Translations under genes and position numbers: made by a program
In this document: positions 35,100-47,229 of the stretch, in pieces
How the letters are laid out: each line of letters begins with the position of its first letter
Position numbering within the stretch: the stretch's first letter is position 1
Notes under the pieces: generated by a model
What the model saw: the letters and a program-made list of their open reading frames with translations, nothing else
What the model was told of the DNA's origin: nothing
Database searches by the model: none
Origin: Pholis gunnellus
Taxonomy: Eukaryota; Chordata; Actinopteri; Perciformes; Pholidae
DNA length: 64,000 bases
NCBI GenBank assembly: GCA_910591455.2
Contig: OU342807.1
Location: forward strand, 3,830,430-3,894,429
Reading direction: 5' to 3'

Positions 35100-35420
35100 G
35101 CTCCAAATCACCCAAAGCCACGCTACCCGCCACAGCTCTCTGCGGTTCCTTCTCGTCTCCTAAACCACTAGTGCTCCCCGAGGAGGAACAACACGACCCA
35201 CAAATTTAGTCTTCGGGCCCCTGCTCCTCTCTCTGCAGTCTGGGGGCCACTGCTGAAACATTTTCCAAGATCACTTACCAGAAAAACAAAAGGGGGAAAA
35301 GAAAACTGTAGAGCGGGGCAGGCCACAGCCCGGAGGATTATTCTCCTAGTGTTACATGGATTAGCAGCAGCCCAACCTTTGACTCCTGTTAGGGACGACT
35401 TGACTTGTGGCTCTGTTCAG
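35100..35420. promoter_or_regulatory. Candidate conserved non-coding island
   Basis: Repeat-free, with cggaggattattctcctagt (a GGATTA core inside a GGAGGATTATTCTCC near-palindrome) and acatggattagcagcagccc (second GGATTA). Confidence 0.35.
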
Positions 35421-35630
35421 GTGGGGAGGGGGGCCTCTGCTCATTATTATAGTATGTACACATGATTCTGTCAGAGCAGGAATATAAACTATAGGTGACC
35501 TTATGGCGTCTGAATGGGCCCTATAGCTGCTGTAGGGGGAGACACACGAGCAGAAGAAGCACCTTCTTGTTCGGAAAGACTGCTTGGGAATTAACACGAA
35601 CACATTATGTTGCTGTCTTGTGAAAAGTAC

Positions 35631-35665
35631 ATGTATATATATATATATGTATGTATGTATATATG

Positions 35666-35702
<37 letters not shown>
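35631..35702. repeat. (TA)n/(TATG)n microsatellite
   Basis: Alternating TA and TATG units over about 70 bp. Confidence 0.95.
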
Positions 35703-35705
<3 letters not shown>

Positions 35706-36369
35706 GTATAAAGTCCGGGATATATAACCGTAACAGTAATTGCTTTCACAAATATATAAAAACAATTTTTTATTTATGTTACATTTTTAAACCTACATTT
35801 TAACTTCTGCACTATTTTATGTCATTTTTTTATTAGCGTGATTTTTCTTCTTTTTTCCCATATTCAATGAGCATTGTTGATCTAATATCTTTCATTGCCA
35901 ACAAGGTAAATGCTTCTTGTAATTGTTGTGCATATGACAGTAAATAAATAAACATATCGGAAAAACAATCATGCTACATACAGCATTACGTCGAAAAACC
36001 AAGCTTTTACCTGGACTTTTCACCTGAATATACATATATTTTTATAATAAATAATCATCCGGACAAATCAATGCGCATCACAGTTCAGGTGTCGCCTCAT
36101 CACACTTATTGTTTTCTGATCTTCTCTTTGTATCCACTCCTTGACTTCAGCTTCTGCGAGGCTAAACCCCTTCATGTTCTCCACAGAAGTGGAGTAAGAA
36201 TAGCACACAGAAATGATGCTCAACCCGTGAGTGTGTGTGTGTGTGTGTATGTGTTCAGTTCTCATGTTAAGTCCCTATAGATCTCCCAAATACCCATGCA
36301 CATGTGTATAGAAACAATCTACAAAGCTCTGTGTAATCTTCCTTTTTACTGAGCTCTTAGTTTCATCTG

Positions 36370-36960
36370 CAGGGGATTACTGTACCACTTTTTTCTGCGT
36401 GGACTCTGCAAAAGGAGGAGGGACGTACAAAATGGCGGAAAAAGGAAAACAAATTGTAACGTAATCTCTGCAGAGAAAGGACGGCTGAGCGAGGGAGTCC
36501 CCCAGACCCTCCATCTTTTTTTATTTTTTTTACAGGGCCAGAAAATCCCATAATCCTCCATGTTTGATGTCTCAAAGCTAATGGCGTTTATTAGGACAGC
36601 CCAAAAGGCGCTTTGTCCGCGGCGCGGTTGCCGTTGAGGTTTTGAATGACATTGCAGGGAGAGAGCTGGTAACTTTAGCTTAATCTGGGCTTATCCGGCC
36701 CCGATGCATGCACAGGTGTGTGGCCCTTAAGCCCAGAGGAGGCCGGGCTCTCCTGTAGGAGGCAAAGATCAATCCTGCTCCGGGGGCCGAAAACGTCCAG
36801 AGGAACACACACTGCATCTCTAACCCACGAGGCTTTAGCCTCCTCGTGAACCGAACTGCCTATTATCACATTTTAATTAAACGACTGCTCCCCTTCCCTC
36901 CTTCTGCTCAATATGATATGGAACGACCTTTTCCTGCTGAATCAGTTTACGTTTCATGAA
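36370..36960. promoter_or_regulatory. Candidate conserved non-coding island (long)
   Basis: About 600 bp without repeat landmarks. It has aaaatcccataatcctccat, gctaatggcgtttattagga, cttaatctgggcttatccgg and attttaattaaacgactgc. This is the longest island-like block in the desert. No credible coding frame. Confidence 0.4.
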
Positions 36961-37121
36961 GGGAGTCATGCAGGTTGAGTTGCATATATTCATCTGGAGG
37001 ATTTTAGTTTCACCCCCAAAGACTCCTGCTTTGTGCCGAGGCCCCAAATCCGGTCAGTTCATATCTATTATGTATTACTGCAATATTCAGAACGTGTGGA
37101 AGAATAAAACTACTTTACAGC

Positions 37122-38186
37122 AAAGGGCCAGTGTGTAGCATTTCTATTAGCAGAAATATAAGATAATATTCATAACTACGTTTTCATCATTGTACAATCA
37201 CCTAAAACTAAGGATTGTGTTTTTGTGAGCTCAGAATGAAGCCTTCATACCTGCATAGGGAGCGGGTCCTCGTCACGGAGCCCATCGTGTTGCACCGCTA
37301 TGTTTCTACCCAAAACTGACAAACCAAACACTGGCTCTAGTGACGCATCCTCATGCAACGGTTAGTTTGATATCTTAGTTTGTGGGTTATCTACGAACTA
37401 TAGTGCAATAATGTTCGTAAGTGAAGCTAGGAATGCTCTAGATCAGTGGTTCTCACCCACCATCACCCCTTAATGACAAGCCGCGACCCGAATTTTCAAC
37501 TTCTCAAATGTCTTTAATGAAAAGATGGTGCAGTTTGAACCTGAGCTGAGAATGTCCTCTGCAGTCGTAGTAGTAGGGAGCTCTCTTGTGCAGAGAAATT
37601 GTTCCTGTAAGTCCCCGTCCCACATATGTTTCACGTAAACGAGTAAAACTGCTTTGTTTGTTATGTCTGTAGATTTGTAATGTAAAATGACCACTTGCCT
37701 TAATTCGAGCTGTGATCTGTTGTTTGATGTCATCCGACATGTCTTCAATTCGTCTACTTATAGAGTCATTTGACAGAGGTATAGTTTTCAGTCTATCCGC
37801 TGCGGATTGATCCAACAAATGCCGCTTCAGTTTTGACGGCTTCATGCTTTCTTGTGCCAGAACCTCGCTGCACGAAACACACTGATGTTTTTGCCCTCTT
37901 TTGTCCTCAATGTAAGAAAATCCACATCTCATGTAGTCGGTGTCGTAGTTGCGTTTCGCTCAATCAGCATGAAAACAAACTTTGTGGGTGTTCTTCTAAA
38001 CTGTAACCATTAGCATTAGTTAAAGAGTGTGAATAACACCGCTGCATAAACGTCGTTACCTCGGTTTTGCACTCAGCGGCTCATTACTACTCATAGAAAA
38101 GGAGGAGTGAGCGGAAGTATTCAGTTGGTTCCGATCTGCAACCACACCACTAGATGCCACTAAATCCTACACACTGTGCCTTTAAA
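37122..38186. mobile_element. Non-autonomous DNA transposon with inverted termini, carrying a hAT relic
   Basis: Left end aaagggccagtgtgtagca (37122-37140) and right end tcctacacactgtgccttta (38164-38183) are inverted repeats of each other. The flanks tttacagc and tttaaagc are a possible 8-bp target duplication, as expected for hAT. Inside, a separate hAT-like terminus cagtggttctcaccc starts at 37445 and leads into a minus-strand BED/hAT protein remnant. Confidence 0.6.
37504..37932 (-). pseudogene. ZBED/hAT transposase relic with internal deletion
   Basis: The minus-strand frame reads GFSYIEDKRG, then a BED-finger half with CVSCSEVLAQESMKPSKLKR and a His. It jumps directly to IPLSNDSISRRIEDMSDDIK, the start of the hAT catalytic region as found in ZBED5/SCAND3-like proteins. 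The second zinc-ligand His and the stretch that normally lies between these motifs are absent, as is the remaining catalytic domain. The 142-residue frame is open, but the protein would be non-functional as a transposase. Confidence 0.7.
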
Positions 38187-38559
38187 GCTGCATTCTTAAG
38201 ACTTTTGGTTAACTTCAAAACAAGCAGACACAAACACAACCCTGAACTTTTATCACCTTATTAAAATTGTACTTTAGTAACTATTTACACTTCCAGCAGA
38301 CGCTGAGCAACATGGTCATCACATCGGTATAGTTTCTGTGTCCACATGAGTCCAATATTCGATACTCTCTTGTAGCTCTGTGTTGGTCTCCACCAACTAG
38401 AGGAAAATATTTTGGCTCTTCAGCTGCTAGTGTTTCACCAATTACCCAGTCGTTTATATAAAGTAGTCAAAATGAGCTTTACCTTCAGCCGCCGCGACAC
38501 TGAACACATTAATGCATCAATAATTATAATCCAATTACACAATTATACATTATTGTGAA

Positions 38560-38700
38560 CTAGGTAATTCGTCATAGTGAGTACTTTTTTGTACTTAAAG
38601 TATATTGTGACGCTAATAATTAAGTAGTTTTACTTCAGTATCATTTTAAATTTATTTAAAAGTATTTCTACACTGTGCTGTTTCTACTTTTTAAGTATGT
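38560..38700 (+). repeat. Family B-like fragment
   Basis: gtgagtacttttttgtactt, tagttttacttcagtatcat and ttctactttttaagtatg are AGTA/TACTT-rich in the manner of family B, but too short to align confidently. Confidence 0.45.
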
Positions 38701-39419
38701 TTAAAGCAAAAGATTGTCATATAAGTACTGAAACAACTGAAATACCCAAATCTAATGTTTACTTATGTTTATTTAGCAAATATGACCTCAACCAGAAGAC
38801 ACTTATTTCAATATTTTTTGTAACGATCATTTGCATTTTTAATGGCACTGACAAACAGTGTTTCCTGCCAGTTGGGGTTTCACATCAGAATATTTTTAGA
38901 TTTTGGCCGGCAGTGACACATCATGGCATGTTTTGCAGAGATCCCTTGTTTCTGGACCTCTGCCTAGAATCTCTTTCAATATGTTGTCTTGATATCGAGG
39001 TCAGAAGTTGGTTCAATGTCAACATTAAATCTGTCTGATAAGGAAAACATAAAACCAGACATCATCCCGCTGCCATCAAAACTAAACCTGTTTAATATCT
39101 AGTTTTAATATACTTCAATGTGGACACACTCGACCTCAGTTACAGTAGATTTACGGCTCAGATCTGCTGGAAACCCAGAGAGAGAGTTTGTGACAAATCT
39201 GTTTCTATTCTCCGATCTTTTTTTTGGGGGGGGGTCAATTAAAAAAAACAAAAAACTCCCATCCTCCCTGTTTCTGACCAACACACGGTAGCAGAATGAC
39301 ATTGCTGCTGCTGCTGAATGGTGAGGGCTTTCTGACCAAGGACTGCTGACTGTCTTATTGGATTTGGAAACCACTCCTTCAATAAAAAGAATGAATTTCC
39401 CATAATTCAATAACAGAAA

Positions 39420-39545
39420 TCAAGGCCCAGCGGCCCAGTGATCCATAAACACTACGATGATGAGGTCACCCCTCCGCACGCCAGCACATGATGCAATATC
39501 ATCATAATCAGCTTCAGAGCGGCAAAATGACGCCACGCGTTTTTG
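39420..39545. promoter_or_regulatory. Candidate conserved non-coding island (short)
   Basis: Repeat-free block with gtgatccataaacactacga, gatgcaatatcatcataatc and gcggcaaaatgacgcc. Confidence 0.28.
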
Positions 39546-40267
39546 ATTTTCAGATTTAAATACAGCATGTTGGATGTTTCTGGACACCTGAGGGCGATCA
39601 AAGACGTGCGGTGTTTAAATCCAAGGCCACTGAGATGTTTTCCCATTTCCACACCTTTGGGCACCCCACAGCATTTTCACCAACAACCCAACATGATGTG
39701 TCCAAACCCTGCATTTCTTCAATTGCTACCATCATCCTTCAAATAACATGCTTCATGGTTTCATTTTGCTGCGGGGGGGGATTGCCCTGCGGTCACACAC
39801 TCCCTGTGGATTTACTCAACCCTCATTTTCCTTTGCTTTTTCCCACAGAAGGAGCCAAGTTTTTTGTGGACTGACACATCACTTCCTGTCAGGTAGAGAA
39901 ACGTATCAGCGTCATGAAACGCTTCACTGTGTCACCTTTCACCTCTCGGATGTCGGCCTCTGCGATTTGCGGCTTAAAGCTTCTTTGCTTACCTTTTTTG
40001 GGCAAAGCAGGATGAATTCCCATCTGTTCCGTCACATCCACAGTTCGGGACGTGTGCGAGGACGACCAACAGGGGGCGTCAGCCGGCAGCTTAACGTGCA
40101 TCTGCAAACCGGAGCCGCTGCTTTAACCCTTTACTACGCTAAGGAGGCTCAAACGGTGCTGCTCGGCTCAGCAACGGCCTCCAAAAGGATCACTACACTG
40201 AAACAGAGTCAGAAGAAGGTGATCATGATTCTGTGTGACACTTCAAAGCATGCTGTCCTCTCAGTGG

Positions 40268-40832
40268 TGGAGGAAGTATTCAGAAAGTAAGAGTACTAAT
40301 ACCTCAAGGTAAAAATACTTTGTTTCAAGTAAAAGTCGTGCTTTAAAAATGTTACTTCAGTGAAATCATGAAAATGAAAGTAAAAATATTTTAAGTACAA
40401 AAATGTCCAATGTGACTGTTGTGACTATTATCAATTACACATGACATCATTATCACTCATGCATTGATGTAAAAGCAGGATTTTACTGTTGTTGGTTGAG
40501 GTTGAGCTCATTTTGAACTATTGACTGATGATTATTATTATTATATGAATATTAACCGATTGATTGTTTTGTTTGCAGAAATACTTAGAAGTGCCACCTT
40601 CATAATGTGTGTTTTATAAAACCTCAACTTTATTACTAATACATTAACATTGTTACCATTATTTAAAGGACAAAACATCAAATCTTAGAAACTCTTAATT
40701 TGTAAAGTAAGCTGTTCAGTAAATGACGTGGAGGAGAATTAGAAAGTGGCATCAAAAGAAAATAATCAAGTTAAGTACAAGTTCCTCAAATTTGTTCTTA
40801 GGTACAGTACTTTGGTTAATGTACTTCTATAT
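40268..40832 (+). repeat. Interspersed repeat family B, near-complete copy
   Basis: Starts gtggaggaagtattcagaaa and includes caagtaaaagtcgtgcttt, atcactcatgcattgatgta and gttgaggttgagctcatttt. It ends with aggtacagtactttggttaa. It serves as the reference for the other family B fragments in this window. Confidence 0.8.
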
Positions 40833-40924
40833 ACGGGCCATGTTTGATCTTATAGGATCTAGTAGAGTACACAATACACCAAGACATATTCTACACAGTA
40901 GGATTGCACACATCAATTAATAGA

Positions 40925-41240
40925 ATTGGACAATCAAAGTCAATGTTGATTTATTTGTCGCGTAACTTGAGTTCTTAAGTAACGTCACTTACGTAGTTAT
41001 TTTAACCCAAACAAAGATCTATTCCTAAAACTAACAAAGTATTTGTGTTGCCTAAACCTAACCAAGTTGTTTCCTGTGAAGACGGAAGTTTCTTAGACTG
41101 TATGCATGTAACGAGTGGAAAGTGTAACTTTTTGGAAGATATACAAACTGTTGTATGAGGATACGTTGACGCGTGTTACGTAACAAAGTTGGATGAGAGT
41201 TGTTATTCTATTTACACCAGTAACGTTTTTACGTTATTAT
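40925..41240. repeat. Family C interspersed repeat copy
   Basis: caatgttgatttatttgtcg, gttgcctaaacctaaccaag and cctgtgaagacggaagtttc. The reverse complements of these occur at 44.28-44.40 kb and 46.38-46.52 kb. Confidence 0.7.
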
Positions 41241-41539
41241 TTTAACACAAACCATGACCGTCTTTTTAAACCCATAATGGCATTGTGCGTCTCTGCAACC
41301 GCTGATACGAGGTTGTCATTCAACACATTCTTTTTTTGGGGGATTATTTTGTGCACGTGTATCATCTCTGCTGAACACTTCCTATAGTGTGTGTGTGGGT
41401 GTTTCCTTAGAGAAGAACAAAATGAGTGGGAGCATTGTAGATGTTTGTCTGTCATAACGAGATTACTCTCAGACCGGCCGATACGTTCTCTAATCCAGCA
41501 CTCGATAAGGCTTTTAAAGTAACATGCCATTAATGATGT

Positions 41540-41770
41540 CTTTAGCGTTATCCACGGCGACGAGCAAATGACCCTTTATTATGAAAGTCATTACTCTTTA
41601 GACTAAGTCTGCCTGCAGGGCTGTGCGGTTTTATTACAGGCGATATAAAAAAAACAGAACCATCTCTTTCTCCCTGGGAGTTATTCGAGAGCGTCTAATC
41701 TGTTGCAACACAAGGCAGCGATGTTTTATTTGGTGTTCATCCACATAATAACACCTGAGAGAAGGTCTGT
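41540..41770. promoter_or_regulatory. Candidate conserved non-coding island
   Basis: gaccctttattatgaaagtc, gcggttttattacaggcgat and ggagttattcgagagcgtct; no repeat landmarks. Confidence 0.3.
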
Positions 41771-41974
41771 TACTGCTGGTTAGTACAGAGGTGATACAAT
41801 GAATCAGAGTACCTGTGATATCAGCGTACTACTCTGTGTGTTATGGCTTTTTATTTTACAGAGGTGATACTTTGGTCCTCCAGTAGACAATGATTTAAAG
41901 GGCCACAGTGGTTTATTCGCTAGTTTTAGCCCCTTTGATTACTATTGAATACTTATTTTAAACACTACATACTG

Positions 41975-42530
41975 TCAAGTATCAGATTTTTGGATGTTTC
42001 TTTGATTCCAGGCTGAAATATCTCAACAACAATTGGATGTTTATGTTTTATTGTTGTTTAGCTTTTTTCCGCTTATGGTTTTACGTTTATTCTATGTTGT
42101 TTTTTATGTCTTTTTAGTTGCATAGCACTTTGGTCAACTGTTTTTGTGATTTTAAATGTGCTCTACAAATATGTATGGTTTGGATGAGTTGCCATTAAAC
42201 TTTTGTACATTCTTGGTCCCCAGAGGATGAGCCAACTGTCTTTGGTTTTCCTCTAGACTTGGCGCCACCTTGAGGCTGACCAGTGACGTTTTCAGTAAAA
42301 TCTCTCACCAAATGTTGGATGGGAGCATTGTATTTGGTTCATGTTCCCCTCAGGATGAAGTGTAATAACTTATGGGATCTTCTGACTTTTCATCCATCTC
42401 CAAATTTAATTTGTCCAATTTATGAGCGAATACCTGTAAAAATAACGACTTTACCTTCAGCGGCCATTTCAGTTTTTATTTCTTGCTAATTAGCAAATGT
42501 TAGCATGCTAACATGTTAAATTAGAAAGAC
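41975..42530 (+). repeat. Widespread fish interspersed repeat (unclassified)
   Basis: ctcaacaacaattggatg, ggcgccaccttgaggctgac, catgttcccctcaggatgaa, ctaattagcaaatgttagca and gttagcatgctaac form the order I know from a common, unclassified teleost repeat. A SINE-tail-like segment (tagcactttggtcaactg to tgctctacaaat) interrupts it at about 42120-42175. Confidence 0.55.
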
Positions 42531-42549
42531 GACACACCCAAAAGTTGCG

Positions 42550-42960
42550 TAAGCGACATCTCTGCCTGTATGTTTCATACCAGGATGTTCTCTCACCAAC
42601 AACAGGTCTTGTTCGGTCTTTCACTTCCCTGCTGATTAGAAGAGTCGCTGAATAAAACACATTAGGTAAGATAACGTGCGTGAAACTAAGTTAGCTAGCT
42701 AGCTAGAAAGCCAAGCTAAAGTAACCGTGTTGGTGTTGTTAACAACAAATCAATGACAAACGTAAAATGTGACTTTCTTGCTAAATTACTTTTTATATTG
42801 AAAACCTTTTGTGTAATTCATGGCACAATTTAAACCGGATCAAAAAATGATTTGTCTCTAGCCATTGAATATTTTTTCAGAAATAAGGGGCCATAGGGGA
42901 CAATACAAGGAGAGGGACTTCACCTCTCAATGTGATTATATTGTTAACATTACACCTTGT
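42550..42960 (-). repeat. Family D interspersed repeat, copy 2 (part inverted relative to copy 1)
   Basis: 42570-42770 is the reverse complement of 34256-34460 (for example ggatgttctctcaccaacaa against ttggtgtgagaacatcct). 42775-42900 (gtaattcatggcacaattta) matches 34540-34600 in the same orientation. Confidence 0.65.
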
Positions 42961-43059
42961 TGATAGGACATAATTAATAACTCATTGATCCGGGAACCAG
43001 CTTCGGGGTAGCGGTTGTTCAGTACGACCACTGAAGACATGAACCCAGAGAAAAGCCGG

Positions 43060-43470
43060 ACTAAGTTGAACTTTGGGATCCAGGCGTCAGCTGATTACTG
43101 ATGTTTTTTGTACGTGGAGCGTCAGGCGGACTCGGGGAATCTTGAGTCAGTCCCAAACAGGCGCGGTGAGGGAGTCGCCCCGCCATGTGCTCCTAACGTG
43201 CCGTGCTAATTGCAGCCTTTTGTACTAAATCAGACTCCTGCTCCGCTGCTTTTCTGATGTGACTACACTCATTTCTCCCTCCGTCGAGCTCTCGCTCCAG
43301 CCATGCGTGGCTCACGGTTTGCTCTGCGAGCCTTTGATAGCGGTGCAGTAGCGTTAATTGTTTTGTACTGTTTGGCGGCCACTCCCTGTAGGTGGGCTCC
43401 ATAATCTATACCGACACCAGAGAGAGACTCCTGTGTGATGCCGAGGCCCCCCGCTCTGAGAAAATTGGTA
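43060..43470. promoter_or_regulatory. Candidate conserved non-coding island
   Basis: About 400 bp, higher GC, no repeats: gcgtcagctgattactgatg, gtgctaattgcagccttttg and agtagcgttaattgttttgt. The short frames through it lack codon bias. Confidence 0.37.
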
Positions 43471-43964
43471 ATTAGGGGACTGACGTTCGGAGCAGAAGAT
43501 GACTCTTATTTGTGTTTCTGTTTGAAGGAACTTCAATTCATCATCAACTGTTACATCACCTGTCAAAGCGTGGCTTGTTTTATTGATATGAGAAGCTTAA
43601 ATATGATTAAAATAGTGAAATAAATGTAAATTCATTTTGACTGCTTCTTTGTTTTGGGTTTCTCATGTTGTAGTTTCAGTTTCTCTTTTTACTCAACATG
43701 CTAACTACTCAGTTATTTTCATGGATGTATCGATTACATCTCTGGCTGACTTTATAACTTACCTAACTACCTTGACCTAATGTTTGAAATTAAGTCACAA
43801 ACCGTTTGTGACTTAATCAGAAACGGTTGCTTCTGTTGGTTTGGCACTTCTATTCTACACTGCAAAAAGATAAAATACAGATACTTAAAACACATCATTT
43901 TTTGGATGTGAGGACTGAAATGAAACAACTTTTGGAAATAATCAGAAGTGTGTTTAGATCGGGT

Positions 43965-44790
43965 TAAAGGTACAGTGAGTCAACCTGGTCTACATTCCCA
44001 TATAACAACACTGCATTGTCAATCATGTTTTGAGGAAAATATATTTTCTCACGGGATTACGTTGGTTTTTGACGTCGCACAAATACGTTTCTATTCAAAC
44101 TCTGCAGAAGTCCATATAGGGAGCAGGTCACAGTGGATGGGTGGGTCAACACAGGCAACGCATCCTCAAACAACAGTCCGTTTGATATCTTACAAAAAAG
44201 TTACTTTTTTTTCCTACGAAAGCCAGCAACACGTGACGATGTCCGACAATCACATATATTCAGTCTTTTTGAAAATAAACTTCCGTCTTCACAGGAAACA
44301 ACTCAGTTGGGTTTAGGCAACAAAACTACTAAGTAAGGTTTATGAAAAATATCTATGGAAGGACTGATACTGAAGTACACAAGTTATGTGACAAATAAAT
44401 CAACATTGACTTCCTGTTTCACATGCGGCAATTCTCTTGGGTCAAAGATCGGTGTTTAGGCTGCCGGCCCTATGTGGGTTTGCGTAGTCTTTACACTTCC
44501 TCGTTCATAATTACGTAATAAAAAATAATTTCATGGGATATCTACAAATTACGGCGCATTCTTTTTTGTAGGTATAGCTAAGAATGCTGGATGAGAACAG
44601 CCTGACACGGGACTTTTTTTACCCAGGACACCGCTGTTAGTGTCCAGTGTGAAACCAAAAGTCAACATTCACTTATTTCAATTAAAGTCCGTAATTTAAG
44701 TGATGTAACAAACGTATTTAATTTAAGCCAAACCATGATGTTTTTCAAACCTAACCAAGTAGTTTATAGGAGAAAATACGTTACCCTCCA
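43965..44790. repeat. Family C interspersed repeat copy (long)
   Basis: Contains gggagcaggtcacagtgg, gcatcctcaaacaacagtcc, taaacttccgtcttcacagg, gttgggtttaggcaacaaaa and tgacttcctgtttcacatgc. Shorter versions occur at 37257-37400, 46.2-46.7 kb, 57.93-58.03 kb and 60.5-61.0 kb. Confidence 0.65.
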
Positions 44791-45049
44791 AACACATTTG
44801 AGAATTCGGTTTAGTTGTACGGGACTGTCATTTTGTAGGAGACGGGGTTTCCTGATGACTTTTCTACCACTAGTAGCGCTTTGAAGTACGGCTGCAACTT
44901 CTTTTCATTATCGATTTTCTTACAATTATTTCTCGGTTAACTGATTAATTAATCCTTTAATTGTTTAGTTGGTAAATAGTCAGGATATTGTGAAAAATGA
45001 TCATCAAATGTTTCTGTCAGTCAATTTTTTTTATCCCCACTATGTCTTT

Positions 45050-45310
45050 AAGCAGCTCCTCATCTTGTATTTGTAACATTTCTGCAGACAAGCTCACCGT
45101 TACCCCACCAGCAGTCACTGAAATGGGAATTTGTCCTCAGCCGGCCGTTAGCACATCGAAGCGGCAGATTCCTTTTGGTCGGGACAATTAGGGTCCCAGG
45201 AGTCACGGCGGCAGAGGCCTGTCGTCCAACAGAGTCCAGGTGAGCCTCCTCCTCGTGATCACTGGCATGTTAGAATCAGTTTAATTGGGCTCTGTTTGAT
45301 TTTCACCGAC
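45050..45310. promoter_or_regulatory. Candidate conserved non-coding island
   Basis: Repeat-free block: gtcgggacaattagggtccc, gaatcagtttaattgggctc. Two TTAAT/AATTA cores. Confidence 0.33.
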
Positions 45311-45744
45311 GACAGCCACAGCAGCGCCCCTCCACCGCCTCCAAACACTCCCACACACCAGCAGACAGAAAAAAACAACCACCCCCGAACCTAATGGCAG
45401 AGCGGTGACTCGTCAGAGTTGACAGTGACCTCGCTGTTGGAGGGAGGGCGAATAGCTCACAAACCTCCTTTGAAGTGTCAGCGACTCCCCTTCGGTCCGC
45501 TTCTTTAAAGAGCCACATTTGTGTCTTTCTGGACGAGCAGCTTCAAAACAGATTGACACCTGCAGGCCTCGAGTCTGCTTCAAACACCACAAGGTGCTTT
45601 TCTGGTGCCTTCAGTGGGATTATTACTCTCTTTAAAGAACAGGAACGTGTTCATTCTCTGACTGTTTTTTCCTGCTTTCTTCAAGAAATTCCAGACTCTA
45701 AAGTTCAGCTAGTTGTCATTCAAAGGCTCTCCGACTTAAGCAAA

Positions 45745-46190
45745 GATGGAAGAAGAACTCAAATCGTTTACGAAAGTAAAACTACAAATACTTTCTCACG
45801 AGTAAAAGTTAAAGTTAAAATGTTACTTAAGTAAAAATTCAAAAGTATTGGCATCAAAATATACTTTAAGCACTAAAAGTACTCATTATGGATAGCCCAT
45901 TTAAGAATATGATGTATAATATTTCTGGATTTTAATTATTAATGAATTCATGTGTTAATCACTTTAATGTTGCAGCTGGTAAAAGTGGACCTAATCTTAA
46001 TAATTACACATCGTCATTTATTAGTTTATTTCATTTTGTATTAATAATCTAAATCGGCAGAGCAACTTAGGTTTCAATAATAAATGTAGTGGAGTACATC
46101 TAAGATAAAAATATGAAGTAGCATAAAATGGAAATATGCAAGTAAAGAACAAGTACTTAATGTGTACAGTAATTGATTAAATGTATTTAG
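45745..46190 (+). repeat. Interspersed repeat family B copy
   Basis: tcacgagtaaaagttaaag, agcactaaaagtactcatta, tgttgcagctggtaaaagtg and gtacagtaattgattaaatg, in the order of the reference copy. Confidence 0.7.
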
Positions 46191-46199
46191 TTAGGGAAG

Positions 46200-46700
46200 A
46201 AACATGGTTCACGCAAGCACATTAAGAAAACATCAACGGCTAGCGAAGACGTCCCCTCATGCAACAGCTCAAATGAAATCTTACCGAAAATGTATTCGTT
46301 TTTTGAGTGTTTTCCTACGTAATGCAGCAAGGTGTGTACATTTTCGCTCGTTACTTGCGTACACTCATCAAAATAAACTTCCGTCTTCACAGGAAAAAAC
46401 TTGCTATGTTTCAGCAACAAAACTACTTAGTTAGGTTTCGCAAAAGATTGTGGTTTTGGTAAGAATAACGAAGGAATTCTGTTACTAAAGTATGTAAGTT
46501 ACGGAACAAATAAATCAACGTTGACTTCTCGTTTCACTCGGGGAACAAACTGTGTTCGACTGGCTGAAAGATTGCTGCCGACCTTATGTGGGTTTTTGCA
46601 CTCTTCATACTTCCTGGTTCATGCTTCTTGGCTAACATACTTCATTATTTCATGGGATGTCTACTAATAACGGTGTATTGTTATTCATGGGTTTACAAGT
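46200..46700 (+). repeat. Family C interspersed repeat copy
   Basis: cccctcatgcaacagctcaa, taaacttccgtcttcacagg, gcaacaaaactacttagtta and caacgttgacttctcgtttc. Confidence 0.65.
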
Positions 46701-46714
46701 CATGTTCTCTTTAT

Positions 46715-46815
46715 AGTATGACATGAAACAAAGGCCCCAAGACCAGAATCAAACTCGGGACGGTTGAAGTTAAGTGGGCGCTGTGACCATTCGGCTTCCA
46801 ATGCGCTCCAACTGG
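46715..46815 (-). mobile_element. tRNA-like SINE relic
   Basis: On the minus strand: gccgaatggtcacagcgccc (A-box-like), then cccgagtttgattctggtct (B-box-like GGTTCGANTCC with changes), followed by ggggcctttgtttcatgtc. The spacing of the boxes fits a tRNA-derived SINE. It cannot fold as an intact tRNA. Confidence 0.5.
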
Positions 46816-47229
46816 TGTTTTATTATTGTGAAATAATCTTTTAAGCTCTGTTTTAAGGACCGATTTTCTCAGATGTTTTTTCCTTTACTGTCCTGTTAGT
46901 GGTACATTAGCAGTTAACAATGAGACTCTGAACTATTTTAATGAATGATTGCAGATATTTTATCATTTTAAAGGAACTTCTATTTTTCTCACCTGAGTGT
47001 TCTTCCACTCATGAATTTCAGTTGGACTTTAAAGGCATCATCCGTTTTTATAAAGTCTTCAGTGTCTTGTTTTAAGTATTTACTAAGTAAAGTGTTTTTT
47101 CTTCCCTGTTGTGTAAAGATTTTAGTGTTTTTGTACATTATTGCAAAATAGTGCAAATTACCTTTAAAGTACATCACCCACTCTGACTTCAACTTTTTAA
47201 ATCCATCCGATGACCATCTAATTTATGGT

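Noticed and set aside
39748..40290. 180-residue plus-strand frame
   Set aside because: Runs from a G-run into the start of a family B repeat; composition is not protein-like.
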